A stretch of 64,000 nt of DNA, taken from Maricaulaceae bacterium. GTDB lineage: Bacteria > Pseudomonadota > Alphaproteobacteria > Caulobacterales > Maricaulaceae. A program made the translations under genes and the position numbers. A model generated the notes under the pieces. The model ran no database searches, was not told the DNA's origin, and worked only from the letters and a program-made list of their open reading frames with translations. The stretch is taken from assembly GCA_026126205.1 (NCBI GenBank), contig JAHCJP010000002.1, positions 248,001 to 312,000 of the forward strand, read 5' to 3'. Shown piece after piece: positions 1-8,179 of this stretch. Numbering within the stretch: the first letter of the stretch is position 1; the number at the start of each line of letters is the position of its first letter.

Positions 1-198
1 ACCGCGTTCGCGTTGATCAATGATGCTGGCGGGCGTGTGCGCTTCATCGTTGAAAAGGCGCTGCTGGCGCATGACCCGGTGAATTTCCACCCGCTTTCCA
101 ACGACGCCACCACGGCGATCTCGGCGGCGGATCTGATAAAATTCGCCCGCGCCACCGGGCATGAGCCGCTGATCGCCGATTTCGAGGCGCTGACCTGA
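1..198 (+). CDS. proX: Prolyl-tRNA editing protein ProX (YbaK/ProXp family), C-terminal end
   Basis: The gene enters from the left edge in frame from base 1 and ends with TGA at 196-198; 65 residues are visible. The protein hydrolyses mischarged aminoacyl-tRNA(Pro), chiefly Ala-tRNA(Pro), in trans in the cytoplasm. The visible part has the family's C-terminal signature: '[10 protein letters not shown]', then '[11 protein letters not shown]', then a tail with 'FARATGHEP'. The NFHPL and TGHEP elements are typical of the alphaproteobacterial YbaK/ProXp-ala group. The start and the catalytic Lys lie outside the window. An internal TTG at 13 is not a start. The symbol follows common usage for this family. 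Confidence 0.85.
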   Translation, partial: TAFALINDAGGRVRFIVEKALLAHDPVNFHPLSNDATTAISAADLIKFARATGHEPLIADFEALT

Positions 199-261
199 GC
201 GCCTTGCGCCCAGCCCCGCCACGGGCCATCTAGGCGGCGAAAGCATCCAAGGAGCCGTTCC

Positions 262-1203
262 ATGCCCTTCACCCCCGGCGGCCACAACCCCGCCAGCGGC
301 CTGAACAGCGGCCAGGCGCCGGCAGGCGCGGACGAGATCGTCAAGGACGGCAGCGACGCCGGCTTCATGGCCGATGTGATCGAACCCTCGAAACAGGTTC
401 CGGTGATCGTCGATTTCTGGGCCCCCTGGTGCGGGCCGTGCCGCACGCTGGGCCCGATCATCGAAAACGCGGTGCGCAAGGCCGGCGGCAAGGCGCGCCT
501 GGTGAAGATCAATATCGACGAACACCCGCAGATCGCCCAGCGCCTGCGCGTGCAGTCGATCCCCGCCGTCTACGCCTTCGTCAACGGCCAGCCGGCCGAC
601 GGCTTCATCGGCGCCCTGCCCGAAAGCCAGGTGCGCGACTTCATCGCCCGGCTGACCGGCGACGGCCCGGATGAAGAGGCCGTGGCGGCGCTGGTGCAGC
701 GCGCGGAAGCGGCGCTGGCCGGCGGCGATCTCGGCGGCGCGGCGCAGGATTTCGCCGCCGCCGCGCAGGCCGACCCGGAAAACGCCGCCGCCATCGCCGG
801 CCTCGCCCGCGTTTACCTCGCCGGCGGCGACGCCGAACAGGCGAAAGCGATCATCGGCGCGGCGCCGGAGGCGAAGGCCTCGGACCCCGCCATCCAGGGC
901 GTGCGCACGGCGCTGGCGCTGGCCGAGGAGACCAAGGACGCCGGCGATGCGCAGGAACTGGCGCGCAAGGTGGCGGCGAACCCGGACGATTTCGAAACCC
1001 GCTATCGCCTCGCCCGCGCCCTGATCGCGCGTGGAGAGCTGTCCGCCGCCACCGAGGAGCTGCTGGCCCTGACCGAGCGCGACCGCGACTGGAACGGCGG
1101 CGCCGCCCGCGCCCTGCTGCTGAAAGTGTTCGACGCCGCCGGCCCGGCGTCCGACATCGCCCGCGCCGGCCGCCGCAAACTGTCCTCGATCCTGTTTGCG
1201 TAA
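262..1203 (+). CDS. cnoX: Thioredoxin-domain co-chaperone CnoX (YbbN), with TPR-like C-terminus
   Basis: 313 residues. The N-terminal part (about 25-132) is a thioredoxin domain with 'DFWAPWCGPCR' (Cys57 and Cys60) and the cis-proline loop 'QSIPAVYAF' (Pro101). Residues about 140-310 are alanine-rich helical repeats in the TPR style of YbbN/CnoX. The family couples a holdase to redox protection of GroEL and DnaK clients. E. coli CnoX lacks a working CxxC, whereas Caulobacter-type CnoX keeps it, and this protein has the intact WCGPC. The ATG at 262 follows 'AAGGAGCCGTTCC', a good Shine-Dalgarno. The gene lies 63 nt after proX on the same strand. It is cytoplasmic: no signal peptide is seen. 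Confidence 0.88.
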   Translation: MPFTPGGHNPASGLNSGQAPAGADEIVKDGSDAGFMADVIEPSKQVPVIVDFWAPWCGPCRTLGPIIENAVRKAGGKARLVKINIDEHPQIAQRLRVQSIPAVYAFVNGQPADGFIGALPESQVRDFIARLTGDGPDEEAVAALVQRAEAALAGGDLGGAAQDFAAAAQADPENAAAIAGLARVYLAGGDAEQAKAIIGAAPEAKASDPAIQGVRTALALAEETKDAGDAQELARKVAANPDDFETRYRLARALIARGELSAATEELLALTERDRDWNGGAARALLLKVFDAAGPASDIARAGRRKLSSILFA

Positions 1204-1290
1204 AACGCGCCCCGGCCCCGGTTCAGTCGGGGTTCATTTGGCCCCCCGCCCAATGCCGTTATAGTCACGGCAAGGGCAGGGCAGATTCCA

Positions 1291-1671
1291 ATGCAAAAAC
1301 TGTTGATCATCGCGGGCGCGGCCCTGCTGCTGGCCGCCCCGGCGGCGGCGCAGAACCGCCCGGCGCCGCAACAGGCCGTCCCGGCGGGACAGAGCGTGCA
1401 GCCGCAAACGCCGGACGGCGCCGCCCGGCGCAGCGAAATCGTCGCCAGCAGCACCGAAGGCTCTCCCACCACCGCGCGGCGCGGGGCCGCCATTGAATGC
1501 GCGCCCGCGGGGGCGCAGGGCGTAATCGCCGCCAGTTCGGAAGGCAATGATGTCGGCGTGCGGGACCGGCGGGGGATCATCGCCAGCACGACCGACGGCA
1601 ATGATGTCGGCCTGCAGCCGGTCCAGCAAGGCGTCGTCGCCAGCTCCACCGAGGGCAGCCCCACCTGCTAG
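1291..1671 (+). CDS. Small secreted protein with four imperfect 'VVASSTEG' repeats
   Basis: 126 residues. A clear signal peptide (residues 1-20, Lys3, then a Leu/Ala-rich core, AAA-Q cleavage site) sends it out of the cytoplasm. The mature part is low in complexity and Gln/Pro-rich to residue 47, then carries four copies of a short unit of the form [IV][IV]A[SA][ST][ST][ED]G[SN][PD]. They start at residues 50 (IVASSTEGSP), 78 (VIAASSEGND), 96 (IIASTTDGND) and 115 (VVASSTEGSP). The outer copies end in SPT and the inner ones in NDVG. There are only two cysteines, Cys70 and the C-terminal Cys126, which could form one disulphide. I do not recognise the family. The ATG follows 'AGGGCAGGGCAG', a plausible ribosome site. 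Transcription may be independent, 87 nt after cnoX. Confidence 0.7.
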   Translation: MQKLLIIAGAALLLAAPAAAQNRPAPQQAVPAGQSVQPQTPDGAARRSEIVASSTEGSPTTARRGAAIECAPAGAQGVIAASSEGNDVGVRDRRGIIASTTDGNDVGLQPVQQGVVASSTEGSPTC

Positions 1672-1745
1672 GCAGGGGTAGGGACTCTCCAACGCTGAGG
1701 TTGTAGGTCAGAATCTTGTTGGATGGTTATTCCACTGATTATACG

Positions 1746-2066
1746 TCAGATTTTTAGCCCGTGTTGGCTCTCAAGGTATTTAAGCACTTTTTCCAAGCCT
1801 CGCATGATGTGGAGTTCGTTAGCGCCGAAAGCGTAATAGCCCGTCATCGCGACTGAGGTTGGTAACGTGGTGTCGATCCACCTGCGCTTTACTTTATCCC
1901 CTTGCTCGCTGATGTACGTGATGGGGTATCGAAAGTCCCTTCCTTCACCTCTAAATACGCTGTGCGGCCCCCAATTTTGAATGCTTGCATTGTAGCATTC
2001 ACCCCCGACGATCTCTTCGAGTTCCATCAACAACTTTGCTCGTTTGTTAGAAACAGCTTTTGACAT
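1746..2066 (-). CDS. Orphan hypothetical protein in an AT-richer islet
   Basis: 106 residues, unrecognised. The sequence is mixed charged and aromatic (motifs 'GRDFRYPITYIS' and 'YYAFGANELHIMRGLEKVL'), with no signal peptide or membrane segment, so it is probably a small soluble protein with a C-terminal helix. The ATG at 2066 is preceded by 'AGGGGCG' at good spacing, which supports real translation. The stretch from about 1680 to 2160 is visibly poorer in GC than the flanking DNA and uses codons such as TTA, AAA and ATT that the neighbours avoid, a sign of recent acquisition. It is transcribed against both neighbours and looks like a single-gene insertion. I cannot assign a function. Confidence 0.65.
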   Translation of the reverse strand: MSKAVSNKRAKLLMELEEIVGGECYNASIQNWGPHSVFRGEGRDFRYPITYISEQGDKVKRRWIDTTLPTSVAMTGYYAFGANELHIMRGLEKVLKYLESQHGLKI

Positions 2067-2259
2067 TTTACGCCCCTATTCATCAAAAGAAGCTATGATT
2101 TTAGATTGTAGGCGTAGAAATGGAACCCATGACCGCTCCGATTTCCGCGTCTGCTTAAGAACGCCCTCGCCACGCTCCCTGTTTCATCGCCCTGCTAGGC
2201 GCGGCGATCCGGCGCGGCTAGTCTGCCGCCGGCATTGAATCGCAACGAGGGAGCGGGCG

Positions 2260-3129
2260 ATGGCGGCGCCGGTCGCATTGGTTCTGCATGGCGGGGCGGG
2301 GGTGCTGGCCGACCGCTCCTACGAGGCCGAGAAACGCCATATGCGCCTGCTCGCCGAGCGCGGCCGCACGCTGCTGAACGACGGCGTTCCGGCGCTGGAC
2401 GTGGTGCAGGACATCGTGCGGGCGATGGAGGTTTCGGCGCTGTACGTCGCCGGGCGCGGTTCTTCGCCCAACACCGACGGCCGCTGGGAGCTGGACGCCG
2501 CGATCATGGACGGGCGCACGCGGCGCGCCGGGGCGGTGGCGGCGCTGGAAGGCTATGTCAGCCCCATCGGCGCCGCCCGCGCGGTGATGGACATGACGCC
2601 GCACGTGATGCTGGCCGGAGAGGGGGCCAACACGCTGGCCCGCCGCGCGCGGCTGGAGCGGGTGACAGACCCCGAACGCTATTACGCCCCCGCCGCGGCG
2701 CCGGACACGCGCGGCATCGCCACCGGCACGGTGGGCTGCGTGGCGCTGGACCGCGAAGGGCGGCTGGCCGCCGCCACCTCCACCGGCGGCACGCTGAACA
2801 AGACGCCGGGGCGCGTCGGCGACTGCCCGCTGATCGGGTCCGGCACCTGGGCGGACGAAATGGTGGCGGTGTCCTGCACCGGACAGGGGGAATATTTCAT
2901 CCGCGCCCTGGCCGGCGGCACGGCGGCGGCGCGGGTGCGCTATCTGGACGAAACCCCGGAAGAGGCCGCCCGCTACGCCCTCAAGGACGTCAAACGCCTC
3001 GGCGGCGAGGGCGGCATCATCGCCGTCGACCACAAGGGGCGCATCGCCGAACCGTTCAATTCCCCGGGCATGAAGCGCGCCGTGGTCCATGCCGACGGCC
3101 GCATCACCGTCGCGGTGAAAAGCCCGTGA
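2260..3129 (+). CDS. iaaA: Isoaspartyl peptidase / L-asparaginase (plant-type, Ntn hydrolase)
   Basis: 289 residues. The family hydrolyses beta-aspartyl (isoaspartyl) dipeptides and L-asparagine after autocleavage into alpha and beta subunits. The N-terminus has the family 'LVLHGGAG' (residues 7-14). The autocleavage nucleophile is Thr157 in 'GTVGCVAL', where E. coli IaaA has GTVGAVAL. Downstream, 'ATSTGG' and 'GRVGDCPLIGSG' form the rest of the active site. The protein is slightly shorter than the usual 310-320, mainly in the linker before the cleavage site. The ATG at 2260 follows 'GAGGGAGCGGGCG'. Its stop overlaps the GTG start of the next gene (GTGA), so the two are probably translationally coupled, though their functions are not obviously linked. 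It is predicted cytoplasmic. Confidence 0.9.
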   Translation: MAAPVALVLHGGAGVLADRSYEAEKRHMRLLAERGRTLLNDGVPALDVVQDIVRAMEVSALYVAGRGSSPNTDGRWELDAAIMDGRTRRAGAVAALEGYVSPIGAARAVMDMTPHVMLAGEGANTLARRARLERVTDPERYYAPAAAPDTRGIATGTVGCVALDREGRLAAATSTGGTLNKTPGRVGDCPLIGSGTWADEMVAVSCTGQGEYFIRALAGGTAAARVRYLDETPEEAARYALKDVKRLGGEGGIIAVDHKGRIAEPFNSPGMKRAVVHADGRITVAVKSP

Positions 3130-3686
3130 GCGGCGCGCGCGGCGCGCGGACCTTCAGTCCGAAACCCCTGCGCGGCTGGTTCGCGGTGGGCGCGGAAGGC
3201 ATATCGAAGCCGATGAATCTCGGCGCCGTGCTGCGCACCGCCCACGCCTTCGGGGCCAGTTTCGTGTTCACCGTCAACGCCCACCACAAGGCGCGCGAGG
3301 TGCACCTGGCCGACACCGCGCGCTCGGATGCGCACATGCCGCTGTACGAGTGGGATTCGGTGCAGCAGATGGCGCTGCCGAAAGGCTGTTCGCTGGTCGG
3401 GGTGGAGCTGACCGAGGACGCCGCCGACCTGCCCAGCTTCCGCCACCCGCTGGCGGCGGCCTATGTGCTGGGGCGCGAACGCGGCTCGCTGTCGCCGGCG
3501 ATGCTGGCGCGCTGCGACCATGTGGTGCGCATCCCGACGAAATTCTGCGTCAATCTGTCGATCGCCGCCGCGATCACGCTCTATGACCGCACGCTGAATC
3601 TCGGCGGTTATCCGGACCGCCCGTTGATGCCCGGCGGGCCGCAGCTCGGCGATCCGGCCGCCTGGCCGGCGGTGAAGCCGGTCTGA
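3126..3686 (+). CDS. TrmH/SpoU-family RNA 2'-O-methyltransferase
   Basis: 186 residues from a GTG start that overlaps the previous stop by 4 nt. It belongs to the SPOUT superfamily, which methylates the ribose of tRNA or rRNA with S-adenosylmethionine through a trefoil knot. All three SpoU motifs are present: motif 1 'NLGAVLRTA' with Asn31 and Arg37, motif 2 'YVLGRERGSLS', and motif 3 'IPTKFCVNLSIAAAITLY'. There is no extra N-terminal substrate-binding domain, so it is a minimal form like TrmL or the short TrmH-like proteins. The exact RNA target cannot be read from sequence. The GTG start is chosen because the homology begins a few residues later ('RGWFAVG') and because of the overlap. Confidence 0.85.
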   Translation: MSGARGARTFSPKPLRGWFAVGAEGISKPMNLGAVLRTAHAFGASFVFTVNAHHKAREVHLADTARSDAHMPLYEWDSVQQMALPKGCSLVGVELTEDAADLPSFRHPLAAAYVLGRERGSLSPAMLARCDHVVRIPTKFCVNLSIAAAITLYDRTLNLGGYPDRPLMPGGPQLGDPAAWPAVKPV

Positions 3687-3706
3687 CGCCGGCGGGCGCC
3701 AGGGGT

Positions 3707-5806
3707 TCAGGCCGTCTTGCGCAGCGCCGAGGCGCTGAAGCCGGCCGCGGCCAGCGCGGTGAACTCCTCGGCCGGAACCGGGCGCGAGAACAGATAGCCC
3801 TGCACCAGCGTGCAGCCCAGATCGCGCAGCGCCTCCAGCTGGGCCGGCTCCTCGACGCCCTCGGCCACCGTCTCCAGCTTCAGCGACCGCGCCATGGCCA
3901 GAATGGTCTCGACCACGATGCGCGAATGTTCGTCGGTGGTCATGTTGCGCACGAAGCTCTGGTCGATCTTGAACACGTCGAACGGCATGCGCGTCAGGTA
4001 GGACAGCGAGGAGTGGCCGGTGCCGAAATCGTCGATGGCGAAGTTCACGCCGCGCTCGCGCAGCGGCTGCACCTGTTCGATCACCCGCTCAGGATCCTTC
4101 ATCGCGATGGATTCGGTCAGTTCGATCTCCAGCAGCCGCGGCGGCAGGCCGGCGGCGTCCAGCGCCTCCAGCACCGATTCGCAGAAGCCCTCGCGCTCGA
4201 ACTGCATCGCCGAGACGTTGACCGCCACCGGCACGTCGCGGCCCTGGCGGTGCCATTCGGCGGCCTGGCGGCAGGCGGCGCGCAACACCCAGTCGCCGAT
4301 CTCGCCGATCAGGCCGCATTCCTCCGCCGCCTCGATGAAGGCGCCGGGCGCCAGCAGGCCGGCGGTGGGGTGTTTCCAGCGCACCAGCGCCTCGGCGCCG
4401 GCCAGCGCGCCGTCCTGCAGGCGCACCTTGGGCTGATAGAAAACGGTCAGCTGGTTCTGGCTGATCGCCTCGCGCAGCTCGTTCTCCAGCACCAGCCGCT
4501 CGAAGGCGGACTGGTTCATGCTCGGCTCGAAGAACTGCACGGCGTTGCCGCCGGCGCGCTTGGCGCAGGCCATGGCCAGGTCGGCGTGACGCAGCAGGGT
4601 TTCCGGGTCGGCCCCGTCCTGCGGGAACACGGCCACGCCCACCGACGCGCCCAGGAACAGCTGGTGGCCGCTGATCTCGAACGGGCGGCGGATGGCGTTG
4701 ATCACCATCTGGGCGACGCGCGCGGCGTCGGCCGGGCTGTCCAGTTTCGGCAGCAGGATGGTGAATTCGTCGCCGCCGAGGCGCGCCACCATCGACGGCT
4801 CGCCGCCGTCGCCATTGGCCAGGTCGCAGCCGCGGGCGGCCTCGCGCAGGCGGCGGGCCGTCATCTCCAGCAGCCGGTCGCCCTCGCCTATGCCCAGCGA
4901 GTCGTTGACGCGCTTGAAGCGGTCGAGGTCCAGGAACAGCACCGCGCCGGAATGGTTCTCCTCCACCGCCTTGTGGGCCACGCGCTCGACCTCCTTGCGG
5001 AAGCGTTCGCGGTTCGGCAGCTCGGTGATCATGTCGACATAGGCGAGGCGGTGGATGCGCTTCAGATTGGCGTCGATGCGCGCCAGCATGCGGTTGAAGG
5101 CGTTGGCCAGCACTTCCAGTTCGTCGCCGGTCTTGACCTCGATCTGCACGTCCAGAGATTTCGTCGACGCGGCGCGGGCGGCGTCGGTCAGTTTCTGGAT
5201 CGGCGCCAGCGCCCGGCCGACCGCGAGCGCGGCCAGCGGCAGCATGCAGGCGAGCGCGAACAGCGAGATCAGGATATGCCGGCGCAGCATGTCGCCGGAC
5301 GCCGCCTCCAGCTCGTCCATCGGCGCGATCACATGCACGGCGCCGATCATGCGGCCAGCGGAGGTGTATACGGGCGCGGCGACATGGATCGCGCCGCCCT
5401 GGCGCTCGAGCCGGGCGTCGCCGGAGCCGAGCGCCATCACCACCAGCGGATTCGAGACCAGGCGCGAGACCGGCGCGTTCTCGGGATTGCTGTGCGCCAG
5501 AATGCGGCGGTTGAGATCCACCACATAGGCTTCCGTCACCTCCGGACGCTCGACCAGGCGGCCGATGCGGCGCTCCAGCGCATCGGCGTTGCGGTCGGCG
5601 GCGTCATCGGCGACGTTCAGGGCGAAGACCTGCCCGATCAGCTCGGCGCGCTCGGTCAGACGCTGCTGCAGGTCGCCGCGCGCCGCCCGGTTCTCCATCG
5701 CCATCAACAGCAGCGTGGAGACAAGGATCAGCGCGCCGGCCAGCAGCGTGAACTTCACGACCAGCGACTTCATTATCCGTGCGAAGGCGTTCCGGATCGG
5801 CGCCAT
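3707..5806 (-). CDS. Membrane GGDEF/EAL cyclic-di-GMP enzyme with periplasmic sensor and HAMP
   Basis: 699 residues. In order: membrane helix 14-37, periplasmic region about 38-176, second helix 177-197, HAMP about 198-250, GGDEF about 255-425, EAL about 440-690. The cyclase signature is intact (GGDEF at 344-348), and so is the phosphodiesterase set (EAL at 472-474, 'NVSAMQF', 'ELTES', 'DDFGTGHSSL', 'KIDQSFV', 'AEGVE'). Either activity is therefore possible. No RxxD inhibitory site sits at the usual place before GGDEF, where an acidic Gly-rich insert occurs instead, so product inhibition may be absent. Its role would be turnover of cyclic di-GMP in response to a periplasmic cue, affecting motility or attachment. 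It stands alone, convergent with the TrmH gene. Confidence 0.92.
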   Translation of the reverse strand: MAPIRNAFARIMKSLVVKFTLLAGALILVSTLLLMAMENRAARGDLQQRLTERAELIGQVFALNVADDAADRNADALERRIGRLVERPEVTEAYVVDLNRRILAHSNPENAPVSRLVSNPLVVMALGSGDARLERQGGAIHVAAPVYTSAGRMIGAVHVIAPMDELEAASGDMLRRHILISLFALACMLPLAALAVGRALAPIQKLTDAARAASTKSLDVQIEVKTGDELEVLANAFNRMLARIDANLKRIHRLAYVDMITELPNRERFRKEVERVAHKAVEENHSGAVLFLDLDRFKRVNDSLGIGEGDRLLEMTARRLREAARGCDLANGDGGEPSMVARLGGDEFTILLPKLDSPADAARVAQMVINAIRRPFEISGHQLFLGASVGVAVFPQDGADPETLLRHADLAMACAKRAGGNAVQFFEPSMNQSAFERLVLENELREAISQNQLTVFYQPKVRLQDGALAGAEALVRWKHPTAGLLAPGAFIEAAEECGLIGEIGDWVLRAACRQAAEWHRQGRDVPVAVNVSAMQFEREGFCESVLEALDAAGLPPRLLEIELTESIAMKDPERVIEQVQPLRERGVNFAIDDFGTGHSSLSYLTRMPFDVFKIDQSFVRNMTTDEHSRIVVETILAMARSLKLETVAEGVEEPAQLEALRDLGCTLVQGYLFSRPVPAEEFTALAAAGFSASALRKTA

Positions 5807-6085
5807 GTCGAACCCTTTTCAAACCCGCCGGCGCCGGGCGGCTTGCGCCGCCGCGCCAAATCTACCGGTGTCAAAGGGGCTGACGGAAAGACTGTTTCCC
5901 ATGGATTCCGCCACCCCCACCCGTGTCGAACGGCCGTCTCTTTGACGTTTTTCGCGACCGTTTCAGGCGGGATGATGCACAAAAGGGTTTGAAACGCGGT
6001 TAAAGCCGCGATCAGGTTTCATTAACGGCCTGAGACGGCTTTTGCGCCGCCGCGGAAACACCCGGTTAATGATCTGAACCGCGGT

Positions 6086-7087
6086 TCATCCGAGCGTCAG
6101 GCCGTGCTCTGCAACCAGTTTGTCGAGCCGGGTTTCGGGGCGGGCGCCATAATGGGAGATCACTTCCGCCGCCGCGATCGCGCCCATGCGGCCGGAATCG
6201 TAAAGGCTGCTTCCGCGGGCGAGGCCGAGCAGGAATCCGGCCGCGAACAGATCGCCGGCGCCGGTGGTGTCGACCACTGTCTCCACCGGCTCGGCCGGCA
6301 CGCGCACCCGCTCCTCGCCGCGCAGGATCAGCGCGCCCTTCTCGGAGCGCGTCACCGCCGCCAGCGCGCAATCGGCGCGCAGGGCCGACAGCGCGGTCTC
6401 GAAATCCGCTGTCTGGTAGAGCGCTTTCAGCTCCGCTTCGTTGGCCAGCAGAATGTCGACATGGTTCTTCACCAGCTGGCGGAAGGCGGCGCGGTGGCGC
6501 TCGACGCAGAACACGTCCGACAGGGTCAGCGCCGTGCGCCGTCCGGCCGTTTTCGCGGCTTCGGCGGCGCGCACGAAGGCGCGCTTGGCGGCGTCGCGGT
6601 CGAACAGATAGCCCTCCAGAAAAGTGATCTCCGCCGTCGCGATGCGCGCGGCGTCGACATCGGCCTCGGAGAACTCGGTCGAGGCGCCGAGGAAGGTGGA
6701 CATCGACCGCTGGGCGTCTGGCGTGACCACGATCAGGCAGCGCGCCGTCGCCGGCCCGCCGGTCAGCGGCGCGGTGTCGTAGTCGACGCCGGTTTCGCGC
6801 ATGCCGCGTGCGAACATCGCGCCCAGCGCGTCATCGGCCACCTTGCCGATATAGGCGCCGCGGCCGCCCAGCGACGCCACCCCGGCCAGCGTGTTGGCCG
6901 CCGACCCGCCGGCGATCACCCGCGACGGGGCCATGGCGGCGTAGAGCGCCTCGGCCCGCGTCTCGTCGATCAGCGTCATCACCGCCTTCTCAACGCCGTG
7001 TTCGGCCAGGAAGCCCTCTTCTGCGGGGGCGATCACGTCGACGATGGCGTTGCCGACGCCGAGCACGTCATAGCGGGTTTCGGGCAT
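6086..7087 (-). CDS. PfkB-family carbohydrate/nucleoside kinase (adenosine kinase-like)
   Basis: 333 residues from ATG at 7087, where the homology begins ('YDVLGVGNAIVD'). The PfkB fold is shown by 'AGGSAANT' (59-66) near the sugar site and the C-terminal 'DTTGAGDLFAAGF', with catalytic base Asp279. The asparagine-rich ATP region 'LLANEAELKAL' is also present. The sequence follows the alphaproteobacterial group commonly annotated as adenosine kinase or sugar kinase; substrate is not provable by eye. The role would be ATP-dependent phosphorylation of a nucleoside or sugar in the cytoplasm. It is divergent from the ATP-grasp gene with 106 nt between them. A longer in-frame reading upstream has no family resemblance and was not used. 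Between this gene and the GGDEF/EAL gene (5807-6085) I see only unassigned intergenic sequence. Confidence 0.85.
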   Translation of the reverse strand: MPETRYDVLGVGNAIVDVIAPAEEGFLAEHGVEKAVMTLIDETRAEALYAAMAPSRVIAGGSAANTLAGVASLGGRGAYIGKVADDALGAMFARGMRETGVDYDTAPLTGGPATARCLIVVTPDAQRSMSTFLGASTEFSEADVDAARIATAEITFLEGYLFDRDAAKRAFVRAAEAAKTAGRRTALTLSDVFCVERHRAAFRQLVKNHVDILLANEAELKALYQTADFETALSALRADCALAAVTRSEKGALILRGEERVRVPAEPVETVVDTTGAGDLFAAGFLLGLARGSSLYDSGRMGAIAAAEVISHYGARPETRLDKLVAEHGLTLG

Positions 7088-7193
7088 GGGGGGTTCCGGG
7101 GGGCTGACAAGAGAGAACTGGCGCACTGCGTTAACCGGCCCGCCGCCGCCGCGCAAGGCTTGAAGCGCCGCGCGCGCCCGGCTAGCAAGCGCC

Positions 7194-8090
7194 ATGCGCC
7201 GCGCCGCCTTTCTCACCGCCGCCTGCATGATCGAGGGCGCCCCCGGGGCCCGCGGCGACGCGTGGGAGCACACCCTGCAGATGGCGGCGCTGAAGCCGGC
7301 CTGCGCGGCGCGGGGCATCGCGCTGGAGGACCGGATCTGGAACGATCCCGGCTTCGACGCCGGCGCCTATGACGCGGTGATCGTCGGCACGCCATGGGAC
7401 TATATGGAGCAGCCGCAGGCGTTCCTGGCCGCGCTGGCGCGCTTCGCCGCGCTCCGGCCGCTGTTCAACCCGCTGCCGGTGATCCGCTGGAATCTCGACA
7501 AGGGCTATCTGAAGGACCTCGCCGCCGCCGGCGCCGTGACCATTCCCACGATCTGGGCCGACCGCGCCGGGCCGGCCGAAATCGCCGCCGCCTTCGACGC
7601 GCTGGGCGCCGATACGCTTGTGGTCAAGCCGCGCGTCGGCGCCGGGGCCTGGCGGCAGGCGCGCGTGCGGCGCGGAGAGCCGCTGCCGCCGCCGGAGGCG
7701 CTGCCCCCCGGCGCGGCGATGATCCAGCCCTATCTGTCCGCCGCCGAGACCGAGGGCGAGGTGACGATGCTGTTCTTCGGCCGGGTGTTCTCCCACGCCC
7801 TGGTCAAGCGCCCGGCGGCCGGCGATTACCGCACCCAGTCGCTCTACGGCGCGACGGAGCGTCCGCACGCGCCGGACGCCGAAGCGATCGCCGCGGCGCA
7901 AACCGCCCTCGACGCGGTTCCGGGGGACCTGCTCTACGCCCGTGCAGATCTGATGCGTCTGGACGACGGCCGCTACGCGGTGATGGAACTGGAGCTGATA
8001 GAGCCCTATTATTACCCCGAGCAGGGGCCGGAGATGGGCGCAGCTTTCGCCGCGGCGCTGGACGAACGCCTGTCGCCCGCGGCGCGGTGA
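7194..8090 (+). CDS. ATP-grasp family protein (RimK/glutathione-synthetase-like)
   Basis: 298 residues. It resembles the small ATP-grasp proteins of the RimK/GshB type found as single genes in many Proteobacteria. An N-terminal pre-ATP-grasp part includes 'VIVGTPWDYMEQPQAF', followed by 'RWNLDKGYL', the phosphate-gripping 'DTLVVKPRVGAGAW', and a late metal/ATP segment 'YAVMELELIEPYYY'. Such enzymes join a carboxylate to an amine using ATP; the substrate here is unknown. It has no signal peptide. The ATG at 7194 is the first plausible start after the divergent promoter region shared with the PfkB kinase. The next gene follows after 89 nt. Confidence 0.75.
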   Translation: MRRAAFLTAACMIEGAPGARGDAWEHTLQMAALKPACAARGIALEDRIWNDPGFDAGAYDAVIVGTPWDYMEQPQAFLAALARFAALRPLFNPLPVIRWNLDKGYLKDLAAAGAVTIPTIWADRAGPAEIAAAFDALGADTLVVKPRVGAGAWRQARVRRGEPLPPPEALPPGAAMIQPYLSAAETEGEVTMLFFGRVFSHALVKRPAAGDYRTQSLYGATERPHAPDAEAIAAAQTALDAVPGDLLYARADLMRLDDGRYAVMELELIEPYYYPEQGPEMGAAFAAALDERLSPAAR

Positions 8091-8179
8091 CGGAATCGTA
8101 ACCGTCCGGGCTGCGTCTGCATGCTGCACACCCCTGCGGTTGCGCTAGACTGTTGCGCACAGGCAAGGCGGGGATCGCC

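Noticed and set aside
13..198. A separate 61-residue gene at the left edge
   Set aside because: The frame is open to base 1 and matches the C-terminus of a ProX-type editing protein, so it is a truncated gene, not a short one.
1216..1232. Terminator after cnoX (CCCCG/CGGGG pair)
   Set aside because: Only five pairs and no U-tract; too weak to call.
2044..2238. Possible small plus-strand gene in the gap before the isoaspartyl peptidase
   Set aside because: The frame crosses the orphan gene start and then high-GC sequence, has no ribosome site, and its residues show no protein-like pattern.
3926..5992. Long plus-strand open frame opposite the GGDEF/EAL gene
   Set aside because: His/Gln/Ala/Gly-rich low-complexity translation with no motif; it is the antisense shadow of a high-GC gene.
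5807..6085. Possible promoter or RNA element in the 279-nt gap upstream of the GGDEF/EAL gene
   Set aside because: Only a small palindrome (GAACCGCGGTTC at 6076-6087) overlapping the kinase stop was found; no conserved element or convincing hairpin with a U-tract.
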